Assembly (NCBI GenBank): GCA_037954325.1
Contig: JBBMNZ010000016.1
Coordinates: 2,642,001-2,706,000 of the forward strand
Length of the DNA stretch: 64,000 nucleotides
Source: Fistularia commersonii
Taxonomy: Eukaryota; Chordata; Actinopteri; Syngnathiformes; Fistulariidae
Direction of reading: 5' to 3'
Made by a program: the position numbers and the translations under genes. Positions 31,715 to 41,745 of this stretch are shown here, in pieces. The notes under the pieces were generated by a model. The model was not told the DNA's origin and did not search any database. It saw nothing but the letters and a program-made list of their open reading frames with translations. Numbering within the stretch: the first letter of the stretch is position 1; every line of letters begins with the position of its first letter.

Positions 31715-32580
31715 TCTAGCAGTGATCCCCAACCCTCGGGTCGCGGACCGGTATCGTTCCATGGATTAACTGGTACCGGGACGCCCAAGAAATAATCGGT
31801 TATATCCGTTGGATTTATTATTTTATGAGTCTGAACAATCTTTGTTTTGCTAAAAGCAGCAGTAAACCTTTCACTGATGGAGAATTTGTCAAGAAATGTT
31901 CAGGGGGAATTACATTACATTACATTACATTGCATTTGGCAGACGCTTTTATCCAAAGCGACTTAGAATAGAATTAGATGTGAGAGAGCTGCCAACAGTT
32001 GTGTCTACAAGAAAGTTAATTTTCCTTGGTCTATTTTATGTGAAAAATAGTGTTATTTATTTCATTAATAATGTTATTATTTATTTTCGGATTTTTTTTC
32101 CTGTTAAAACCCCAGAAAGGGTTAATTTTTGGTTACTTATGGCTTTTTAGAAAACAATAAATGTTTACGTTTAAACACCTCTGCAATGACCGGAATCTCT
32201 TGGTTACATCTTGAGCGCCAAAAATGTAACCCATAAGCTAGCAAAATGAGTAAAAAAACAAAAGGAAAGTTTCTTTTCGAAGGGGAAAAGTTAGTGAAGA
32301 GAGGAGAAGAAGAGCCTCCAACTTCGCCAAGAAAAAGACAGATTTTAACAGACAATAGCAGAAGTTCTACTTGAAATATGGATTTATCATAACAGATGAT
32401 TCCCGGAGACCAAGCCGCTCTGCATCATAATATGCCTCAAAGAGGCAATGAAGCCTTCATTATATGCATGTTACGTTGTTGGCACAATCTTACGAAGAAG
32501 CTGATTAAAATCAGTCTGTGATTCAGATATTTTTTAGGCCAGCAGAGAAGGCCAAGCAGGTCCTGACGGCCCACCACTGA
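31715..32580 (+). mobile_element. hAT-type transposon remnants (ZBED-like)
   Basis: The left end CAGTGATCCCCAACCCTCGG with gggtcgcggaccggtatcg is the known start of a fish hAT family. Inside, a Met-initiated frame at about 32,246 (MSKKTKGKFLFEG) and YLKYGFIITDDSRRPSPLCI with CLKEAMKPS near 32,370-32,460 resemble the N-terminal region and BED-type zinc finger of hAT/ZBED5-like transposases. The right end, ctgacggcccaccactg at about 32,558-32,574, belongs to a different hAT terminus (CAGTGGTGGGCCGTCAGG when reversed). Two elements are probably joined. The transposase core is missing. Confidence 0.55.
31907..31963 (-). repeat. L2-type (UnaL2-like) LINE/SINE 3' tail
   Basis: On the minus strand it reads AAGTCGCTTTGGATAAAAGC then GTCTGCCAAATGCAATG and a (TGTAA)n tail. 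GCTTTGGATAAAAGC is the stem-loop recognised by the reverse transcriptase in the eel UnaL2 family and shared by SINEs it mobilises. It is inserted in the hAT remnant, and a matching tail lies near 40,475. Confidence 0.75.
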
Positions 32581-33018
32581 TATAGATATATATATATGCA
32601 GACACACATACACACGTGATCAAACCCATAGTGTCAATTCGACATTCGACTCCCTTCACCACAGTTCTAACCAGGTGATCTTTCTCCTCTCAACTGCATC
32701 CCATCTTCTCCAGGACACTTGTTTGCCTTGGGATACAACTTTGGCACATCTATCGGCTTCCGCTTGTTGCAGTATTTCCTCTGCCTCCAAGCATTATGAG
32801 GGATTTGCTTTTCATGAAAGAACCTTGGCCAAAATCCCCCCTTTTAATGGATGTGCCACACTATCTCTTGGTGCTGGAGGGGAGCTCTAGCGGTGAATGG
32901 GGTCCATTTTCTCCCTGTAGCCAGGGTTGGGGCTCCCTCTTGCAGGGAGGGCAGTGCACTCTATCTCCTTGAGATCTTTGATTGTGTTCTACCTCAGCAC
33001 CTGCACTTGCTGGGTCGC

Positions 33019-33312
33019 TTAAAGCTTGGCAGTATACCACCTTCCAATGTTTTTTTCTCTTGCACAATTGGGTTTCACTTCCATTCTGGCTGATGCAATG
33101 TTTTCCTGAAGCTTGTTCAGGAGGAGTTTGTTAATGAGCTGCCATTCGGTGCTGTTGTCCTGCAACCTCACACAGAGCCTTGAAGAAACCCATATCACCT
33201 CATGGGCGCCTGATCCAAATGCTTTTCCAAGGTCCAGAAATGCGACATTGAAGTTTTTCTTGTCCCTCCTGGCAGTTTCAGTCTGGTGCCAGATGACACT
33301 GGCATGCATCAA
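33019..33312 (-). mobile_element. non-LTR retrotransposon RT fragment, clade unclear
   Basis: The minus strand encodes HQTETARRDKKNFNVAFLDL then GKAFGSGAHEVIW, which fits reverse transcriptase motif A (F-L-D-L-x-x-A-F-x-S-x-x-H). Flanking sequence to about 32,640 may belong to the same relic, but frames are broken and I cannot assign a clade. Confidence 0.45.
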
Positions 33313-34677
33313 GCAGCCTTAGAAGCCTTGTACCCCTGTCATGAGATTGTTGCTCTGTAAATATACAGATAACCTTTGGGCCATAATGACAAAGGATATT
33401 TCCCCCTCAATTTTTAGCAGGCTGATTTGACAAAACTGACCTCTGGTAAAGTTTTCTTCTTTCAGGATTTAAATCCCTCCTGCTCTTTGTCATTCCTCAG
33501 GTACTGTTCCCTTTTCCTGCGCCACTATTATCAGTTACCAGTGGGACCTTAATACTCATGGAGTGTTGCTTTTTCTGTTTGTACGGAATGCTATTTGGCC
33601 CAAGTGCTGATGCTGATCTTGGCTATTTAACTGTCACCTGGTACTGAGGCAGTTGGATTGGCAGCATGTCATGAGGGATTGTGGTTGGTTTATACCGCTG
33701 TCTGTCAGAATAGGTATTTTTCAGGTGCTCACCTACCTATACCTTGAGGTTTCTATTTTTTCGCTTTTCAAACGTTTTTTTTATGAACCAGTATGGATCC
33801 CGGTAAAAAGCTGCCTTCGCTCTCTCCTTCCTATTGTGCTGCTTTCTCAACCTCTCTACTCTTCAGTTTTCGCATTTGTTGCTTTGTAGCGCGAGGCGGC
33901 ACTTGTGTGGGTGCTCTTGCACGTGTGAGACAGTTTATTTCGCTAGGTAGACTGGGTGGAGGTGCTTAGCTTTCTGTAATGTTCCTTGCCGTTGATAGGT
34001 CTCGTCGGTGGCAAAAGGTTGCCGTCAAGGTAAAACTTGTGTTCTGGCCTTAACTGGGACAGTCCAACATGTTGCGCATCATGGGGTGGCCTTGACCAAG
34101 CCACCCTGTTCAATCCCTTTATACATAGTTGAAATGTGTAATATTTTAATATCCTTGGCGGCAGGGCGCTGTTTAATTATTACTGAAATGTCCATTTAAT
34201 ACTTCATAGCCTTTTGTGTCATTGTTTGTGTTTGTCGATTCTTATGTGTTCCCCGTTTCATGTGGTAATGGTGCTGACCGCCTCCAATATGTATATCCGT
34301 CTTGTATGTTTGGAAGACGGTTTGTCTGATCTGATCAAGTATGTGTTGTCGCCATTGCCAGTTGTGATCCGCTAGAAAATTAGCAAGTGTTCTTGGGATA
34401 TGGAGACAGTTTTGATTAGTTGGATTTGTACTTTTTTTTTGTAGATAACAAAGGAAAACAACATTTATGTATGTTCGGCCATTTTGTTGCTCGAGTTTGT
34501 GTCCAAGCTAACAATAACGTGTTTTGTATGGATTTATCTGTTGGTCTGATTTTTAATTCTTGGTCTGATCCACCAATTCTTAGGGGCTCTGTGCTGTTCA
34601 CCATCATCTAAGGGGCAGGATTGCGGTTAAGAATTTGAGATCTTAAGATGTCTTAATAGCAAAGCTGAGGTCAATTA
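33313..34677. other. intergenic DNA, nothing recognised
   Basis: No conserved protein, inverted-repeat element or SINE could be identified in this stretch between transposon relics. Confidence 0.35.
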
Positions 34678-35090
34678 TTTTATTTTCCGGACAATAAGCT
34701 GCAACTTTTCCCCCCAAGCTTTGAACCCTGCGACTTATACAACAATGTGGCTAATCTATTTCTACAGTAACTGCCATCAGGGAGCACTAGCAGTATGTGC
34801 AAAAATGAGACAGATGTAAGGAGATGCTAGTTTTTGGCGCACTCAGTGCAACATTTAAATTTTAATTATTTGAAAGCTGCACTTGGAGGTGAATCCGAGG
34901 CTTGGATGACCAGCGGTGAGAAATCATTCACAAAAACTGGCAGCAAGAGCATCCTTTTCTGAGGTCTGTCAGTGGAGCCAAGCAGTGTGAAGGAGTCCAC
35001 GATCACCAATTGATTTTGAAAGGCTGGACAACTGCTGAGTGACCAAGTGAGGTCATCACTGATGACACCTAGGCATTAAAAAAATACTCA
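34678..35090. mobile_element. probable DNA-transposon terminal fragment
   Basis: TTTTCCGGACAATAAGCTGC followed by GCGACTTATACAA-like sequence resembles the terminal repeat of a common fish Tc1/pogo-type element (ttccggactataagccgc). Only one end is visible. Weak assignment. Confidence 0.35.
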
Positions 35091-35241
35091 CACTCTACCT
35101 CAAGATTTTGCATGAATAGTACCTGATGAGTCTGTTTTCTAGGTGGGAGAGGGAGTAATGGAATGGGTGGCTACGGCATCTGAGGTAGACCCGTTGTGCT
35201 GGTATGCAAACTGCAGGGTATCCAGGGGGTCTAGAATATTA

Positions 35242-35735
35242 CTCTGAAAGAAGCAGTGGGACACTGAGGGGACTGAAGGGAACAGAATAATAGTGGGAGA
35301 TGCAGCACAAGGTCAAGGTAGAGGTAGCAAAGGCCAAACAAAGGTGCTCAGTTGGGCAGCACTGAGGGAGAGCGATTAATATAGGCTGGCAAAACAGAAA
35401 TAAAGATGGAAATAATGTAAAACGGGTTCAGGTGATTTAGTGCAGGGAGGGAAATGTATTGACAGATGCTAGGAGTGATGGGAAGATGGAAAGCTGATGA
35501 ATGAGGATAATGAGGGGGAGGAATTTTTTTTAATATATTGGTAGAAGGATGCTCAGGCTGGTACTGTGAGGCATGAGGTCTAGAGAAAGACCAAGGTAAG
35601 ATTTCTGGATTTAGTGAAATAGGACATCAAGTGAGATTGTGTCAGAGAGGAGGATACAGAAAATAGGGTTGGATGGAGGTTGGTTTACTGTGGTGACCCC
35701 TGGAGGGAGTAGCTGAAGGGAAAAGGAGAACAGTG
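35242..35735 (+). mobile_element. internally deleted RTE copy lacking the RT domain
   Basis: It matches the RTE linker region (gcagtgggacactgagggg, then ggaaatgtattgacagatgctagg, up to aatgagggggag), then jumps to the 3' end (atattggtagaaggatgctc through ggtgacccctggagggag). In the younger copy these two pieces are separated by about 1.3 kb that encodes the whole reverse transcriptase. The result is a non-autonomous derivative, now diverged. Confidence 0.7.
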
Positions 35736-35861
35736 AATAAATCATAAATTCAACAAGGGCTTTACGTCATCCCCCCGTCCCCCCAGTAATAACTAGTTTC
35801 AATGTAATTATGTTGAAGTTATTGATGTTTTCCCAGAGCGCCCCCTAAAGGCCACTGTGCC

Positions 35862-35982
35862 TTCTTCTTCTTCTCTGCATTTATCCAGGCTTGGAACCGG
35901 TTTAGGGGACAAACGCTGCCCTGTGCCCCCCGAGGCTGGCTCGGGGAGACACCGACCAGTGCCGCCCTGAGGCTGCATTTGG
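35862..35982 (-). mobile_element. 121-bp RTE-5'UTR retroposon with GAA tail
   Basis: On the minus strand it begins AAATGCAGCCTCAGGGCGGC, runs through about 100 bases homologous to the 5' end of the RTE at 14,906-15,010 (ending GGATAAATGCAGAG), and passes directly into (AAG)4. Both sides carry an identical 13-bp direct repeat, AGGCCACTGTGCC (35,849-35,861 and 35,983-35,995). It therefore has everything expected of a retroposed unit: defined 5' end, family tail and target duplication, but no coding sequence. It must have been mobilised by RTE proteins in trans. Confidence 0.88.
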
Positions 35983-36082
35983 AGGCCACTGTGCCTGCAG
36001 TGCCAAATAGGCCAAATGGCTCTGTGCCATAGTAAATACACTAAATAGTTAACAAATATAGCGAGTAGTAGTAGTAGCAGTG

Positions 36083-36220
36083 GGATCAGGAATGAGTCTA
36101 TCAGAGGAACAGCACATGTTAGATGTTTTGGAGAGAAATTTAAAGAAGCCAGACTGAGATGGTTGGGAGCAGGGATAGAAGAGTAGTAGTAGGTGAAAAA
36201 AAAAAATCAAAATAACAGAA
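36083..36220 (+). mobile_element. RTE 3' fragment, duplicated unit 1 (internally deleted)
   Basis: Contains ggatcaggaatgagtctatc and aggaacagcacatgttagatg as in unit 2, loses the following 3' region, then ends in the same tail (gaagagtagtagtaggtgaa, A-run, aaataacag). Confidence 0.7.
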
Positions 36221-36603
36221 GATGTTGAGGTTCTCTGTGGGAGTGATCCAGATGAATAGGATCAGGAATGAGTCTATCAGAGGAACAGCACATGTTAGAT
36301 GTTTTGGAAAGAAAGTCAGAGGAGCCAGACTGAGATGGTTGGGTCATGTACAGATGATGAATCTATTGGTAGACGGATGCTGGAATTGGAGCTGCCAGGC
36401 AAGAGGTCTCGAGGAAGACCAAAGAGAAGATATATGGAGGTAGTGAGAGAGGATATGAAGTTAGTTGGTGTGAGAGAGGAGGATACGGAGAATAGGGTTC
36501 GATGGAGAAGGTTGATTCGCTGTGGCGACCCCTGCAGGGAAAAGCCGAAGAGAAGAAGAGTAGTAGGAGGTGATAAAAAAAAAAAAAAAATTTAAATAAC
36601 AGA
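36221..36603 (+). mobile_element. RTE 3' fragment, duplicated unit 2
   Basis: 5'-truncated RTE copy preserving the C-terminal coding region: MLRFSVGVIQMNRIRNESI, RGTAHVRCFGKKVRGARL, LPGKRSRGRPKRR and the end GDPCREKPKRRR. It ends gcgacccctgcagggaaaag, then aagaagagtagtagg and an A-run instead of a clean GAA tail. Coding similarity to the younger copy is high, so it is fairly recent. Confidence 0.82.
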
Positions 36604-37309
36604 AATCTAAAGTAAAAACAGAAAGCGGAATCAAAATTTCAACAACCTCAAGCATACTATAAGACCACATATTTGACTGAAATGCTTGGAAAATGAAACA
36701 TCAAAACATGGATCCTATCAAAGCAGCAGTACAAGGGAACGATAACTATGAATACCTGTTATTACCAACACCTGCAGCCGCTCACACCGAGATCTATTGG
36801 CTGCCTGCTATCCTGGATAACCCGGTTGCAGTTAAATTTTGGGGGAAATGCAGTTTTTGGTCAATCTGTCTCTTCTTTCCAGCCGCCTGGTGTCGCACGG
36901 AGCTTCATGACTCCAAGCCGTCTGACGGGCGTCACACGCAGGACGGCAACACAACCAGCCTCCCGTTTAGCGATCTGCAGCACATCTGAGTGTAGCCTAG
37001 AGGATATACTGATAAATCCTGACCCAATGACCAAACAGGGGTTTGTAGCCGTGCGTGTCTCGTCCACTTTCATCAAATTCGAAGATAAATTGCAATTTTT
37101 CCCTTCGGCTTCATCATGCTTGTCTTCGCTTCAACGGCCTACCGAGGTGCACAGACGTCCGGTGCCTTCCGCTCTGATTTATTCTAACTTGGTTTAAATT
37201 CTCCTATTCTACAATTAGAAATATCCCTATGTGGTTTGGTTTTTATACGATTAACATTTATTTCATCGCGGCATTTTTGTCGGAAGTGTAAAGTAGTGAG
37301 GTATAAACA
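36604..37309. other. ttc39c upstream region
   Basis: Between the RTE fragment and the ttc39c start codon. CpG-containing sequence is slightly richer at about 36,880-37,180, but no TATA box, clear initiator or conserved element stands out. The promoter of ttc39c must lie here or close by. Confidence 0.35.
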
Positions 37310-40300
37310 ATGGCGGGTCCGGAGCATCAGCAGCGGGTAGAGGAGAAGGAAGAGCTCATAGATGATGCTGAAATGGCTCTGCAAGGAATTAATATGCTTC
37401 TTAACAACGGGTTCAAGGAAAGTGATGAGCTTTTCAGAAGATACAGGTAAAATATTGAATTTTTTCGTCCTCGATGGCTCGACTGAACGTTTGGAATTGT
37501 TTAGGTGAATGTGAGGAGCAACAGAAGCAGATCTGTCTATGGAGGTTCTCTGTTATCCAGGTTAAAAATCTTACCCTGGCAACTGATTTAGTTTTGTTAA
37601 AGACGTTTCACCTTTCATATGAGAGGATTCTGGAATTTAAAACCCGAACTTCAAATTAAAATTAGTATGTTAATGATGCAACAGTTCGCCATCATACTAA
37701 AATCATTCATACAGTTAAGTAGATCTCAAAATGTGGTTGGTTTTTCCAACGTAAATAAGCTCTGACTTTAACAACTGTGGATAAACTACATAAAATGCTC
37801 ACCTTGTTTAATTGTTTTCAAAAATGACCTCCATGTCAAACTGGTTTTGTATTATTTGTGAGTAATTTGGTTAACCAGAATGAATCAAGACATTATTTCC
37901 ATGTTAGAACTCAAATAGATGGATACAATGTTATTTCGCAAGAAAAAAAAATCATGAAAAGATGTCAAATGTTATTGTGGCAACTGTTTTCTTTCCTCAT
38001 GTTTCACTTCTTAGTTGTACTGAAGAACCCAAGTCCAGTTGCTTCAATAAAGTTTGACAGTGGACCATGACTTGAATGATGGAGAACATTCACAGACATT
38101 TCACACATGAAAATACAGACAACATCAATATTTTGGGGAAAAGGTGACAAAATGATCCTTAAGGTTTTTTTAAGCCTTATGACAACTTTCAAGAAAATGC
38201 ATTTTGGGAAACCGCAATATCCTAATTCACGACCACTCAAATCGTGATTGGAATAATCCCCAAAATATAAATACACTATTTCAGATAGGTTTTGATTTTA
38301 AATTGCTATATTTATTTCTTTACCTTTTTGGTATATATATATAGTTTTTTTTATTGTATTTGTTTGGTTCCATTATGGAGTTTTGTTCAGAAAGTTTGTA
38401 CTCCGATAAAATTACTATGGGGTTCATAGATTTTTAGATTATGTGATGAATTGTCATGCCACAATATCAGGCACAAAAAACAAGCTTCTTTTATAGTAAT
38501 TCATTTTCCTTGTTCAACTTTTCTGTTCAATGTGCTTTTTTCTGTTTCTGTGTTATTTGTCCACAGAACTGAGAGTCCCTTAATGAGCTTCGGAGCCAGT
38601 TTTGTCAGCTTCCTGGTGAGTTTATATTCAATAATGGGGTATGTATGACCATGTTAGACTATGATAAACATAAAATACATCAAATCCATCCTTGTTCGAT
38701 CCCGCAAACTGCAAATCTGGCAAGCCAGTCATCAGCCTGGCCACCACATTGTCACTGCAGGCATCCTTTCGCTCGCTTATTTCTTAATCCAGCTAGTTAG
38801 CATTATCCTATTATTTGTATAACTGTACTATAGTGACCGACGTTGAAAAAAACATTTTGCCGTGATTCATTACAGAATGCCATGATGACATTTGAGGAAG
38901 AAAAGATGCAAATGGCGTGTGATGACCTAAGAACCACTGAGAAACTGTGTGAGAACGCCACAGCGGGAGTCCTGGAGACAATCAGAAACAAGATCAAGAA
39001 GAGTGTGAGTGCAATAAGAATGGAGCAAATTAATATAGACTTAAGTGTCAGTATGACTTAAGATTATATAGAAGAAAGGGGTTGGTTAATATGTATGTAG
39101 ATTTTTTTTTTTCTAGATAACAATCAATGTCATCCATTCCTTTGGCAGTTGTCATTTGGCCCATGTGAACCTTCCAAACAGATGAAGCTTCTTTTTTTTT
39201 TCTGATTTCTCACTACATATCTAGTTTCCATATCTAATCTTCATGCTGCATTCATTATGTAAAAGTCATAATTATGGCTGAATATGCACAAAATTTCATT
39301 TAATGAACTCTGGTGTTTATAGTCAGTGCTACTCTTCCCTTGATGAGTGCTGTTAATAAGACATTTAATGAGTTATATTGTTACTTAGCAATCACCTCAA
39401 AATTTGCAAGTTATTTTTCTTTCATCCTGGATGTAGTTATAGCTTCGCATTTATTTACAATGTTATGTCTCCCTGGGTTAAGGATGAAGTTTTTACATGT
39501 TTGAATGGTTATCTGATGAAAAGAAAATTATTTTAATTCTCTCCCTGCAAGCTAGCAGGGTTTTAGTGTGTTGTGTTACTGTGTGCGCGCGCTTTTGTGT
39601 GTGTGTGTCTGTGTGTGTGTGTGTGTGTGTGGTGCTTATAGAATGAGTATGTATGTGTGTATAGATAGACTCCCAGAGGTCAGGCGTTGTAATTGTGGAC
39701 CGCCTTCAGAGGCAGATAATAGTGGCTGACTGTCAGGTGTACCTCGCTGTGCTGTCCTTTGTCAAGCAGGAACTCTCAGGTAACCAAGCCTATCCTACAC
39801 ACAAGTCTTTCTTGGCAACTAGTAATTGGAAAACTCTTTTGTAAGTGACTTATACAACAGCGTATGGTGTAGAAGTCACACTTGTTAATATACAGTGTGG
39901 ATAAGGTTAAATAAATCAAGAGCATTTTTACGTGAGTGAATGACTAAATTGTTTTTTCAAGTCTATACCGTCATTTTTAGATCGAACTGGGTGCAGGTAC
40001 AGTGATCCCTCGCTATAACGCGGTTTACTTTTCACGGTTTCGCTACTTCACGGATTTGCATAGTGTATTGTGTTCCGCATTCTGATTGGCTAAAAAGTCA
40101 CTCCGCTTCTTCTCTACCTGTGCGTCAATAACGTTGCAGTTTAATATGTACACGTACGTAAAACAGCTTGCCAAATTTACATGACGTACGTGCAAATTCT
40201 CTTGCAATTTCGAGTTTCTCTAAAACCCATAATGTTGACAAAACGCTCTGGACTGACAAAAGCGCCTGCGGCAGGGCCCAAAAGGCAGCGGAAGATGCTT

Positions 40301-41702
40301 TCTATTGCAGATAAAGTTAAACTTCTGGACATGCTAAGGGAAGGTAAAAGCTATGCGGCTGTAGGTCGGCATGACGGAATTAATGAATCTTCCGTTTGTT
40401 CCATAAAGAAGGAAGAAAATAACATAAGGACGACAACAGCAATGTATAATAGAGTATACAATAGAAACCTTCTATTGTAAGTCGCTTTGGATAAAAGCGT
40501 CTGCCAAATGCAATGTAATGTAATGTATTTAATTGTATAATCATTGAAAAAAAAAAGGTTTCTACTTCGCGGATTTTGCCTATCAAGGGTTCTTTTTGGA
40601 ACGTAACCCCCGCGAAAAACAAGGGTATACCATATACCAAAAGGACCAAAGCTTTATATCAGTATTCGGTTAAAAAAGTTGGTTTATCCAAAAAAGCAAT
40701 TAAAAAGAGTGGATGAATTGAAATCAGCAGATGCCACCATCTCAGCTTCAGCCCTTATGTTTGCAAACCTAAAATAAATAGGCTAGATGTATTTAATGCA
40801 ACACTTAAAATGTCCACTAGGTAACTCTTTGTAGCTTTATTGCTCACCTGTAAGACAAATTCAGTTTTTCAAACACGATGCTTCAAAAATGGACCAAAGT
40901 TAATTTTGTAACTTATAAGCAATGAAACCTTTTTAATAAGTAGTATGATTTAAAAAAAAAAAAAAAGAAGTAAGAAGATCCCCATGAACTGCAGCCCTGC
41001 ATCGATTAGATTGAATAACAGAGTATTAAGTTCCTTTCAAAAAAAAAAAAAAACGAAGTTAATTCTGTTCATTTTTTCACTAACAGCCTACATCAAAGGT
41101 GGCTGGATTCTTCGCAAAGCATGGAAGATGTATAACAAGTGTCACAGTGATATTAGCCAGCTGCAGGAGACAAGTCAACAAAGCTCCTCCATTCACCAGC
41201 AGACTCTCTCAGCTGACAACACCAGTCACAATGCTTTAGTGGAAAGGGGTGTCACAGCCGAGACCTTGGACCGTCTTAAGGGCTCTGTCAGTTTTGGGTA
41301 TGGCCTCTTCCACCTCTGTATATCCATGGTACCACCACATCTGCTGAGGATCATCAATCTACTGGGTTTCCCTGGTGACCGCCATCAGGGCCTGACATCG
41401 CTAATGTATGCCAGTGAGAGCAAAGACATGAAGGCACCGCTCGCCACGTGAGTTGTACATTACAATTTAACTTCATTTTATTTTAGAATCAATATCATTA
41501 ATATCAGACTGTTAACTTGCCAAAAGTTCAGACAGCAAAGTCAACAATGTTAGTGTGGTTTTCCTGAAATGATTATCAACACTATGCAATTGTGCATAAG
41601 GAAATGATAATATATTAACACTCATTGTCACCATATGTGGACATTTTCCCAACTGAGCAAAGGTCTCCATAAGATGAATATACTTACAGTGAGTGTAATT
41701 GA

Positions 41703-41745
<43 letters not shown>

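Noticed and set aside
31973..32240. hAT left and right ends treated as one element
   Set aside because: The left terminus (CAGTGATCCCC) and the right terminus (CAGTGGTGGGCC when reversed) belong to different families, so a single intact element is unlikely.
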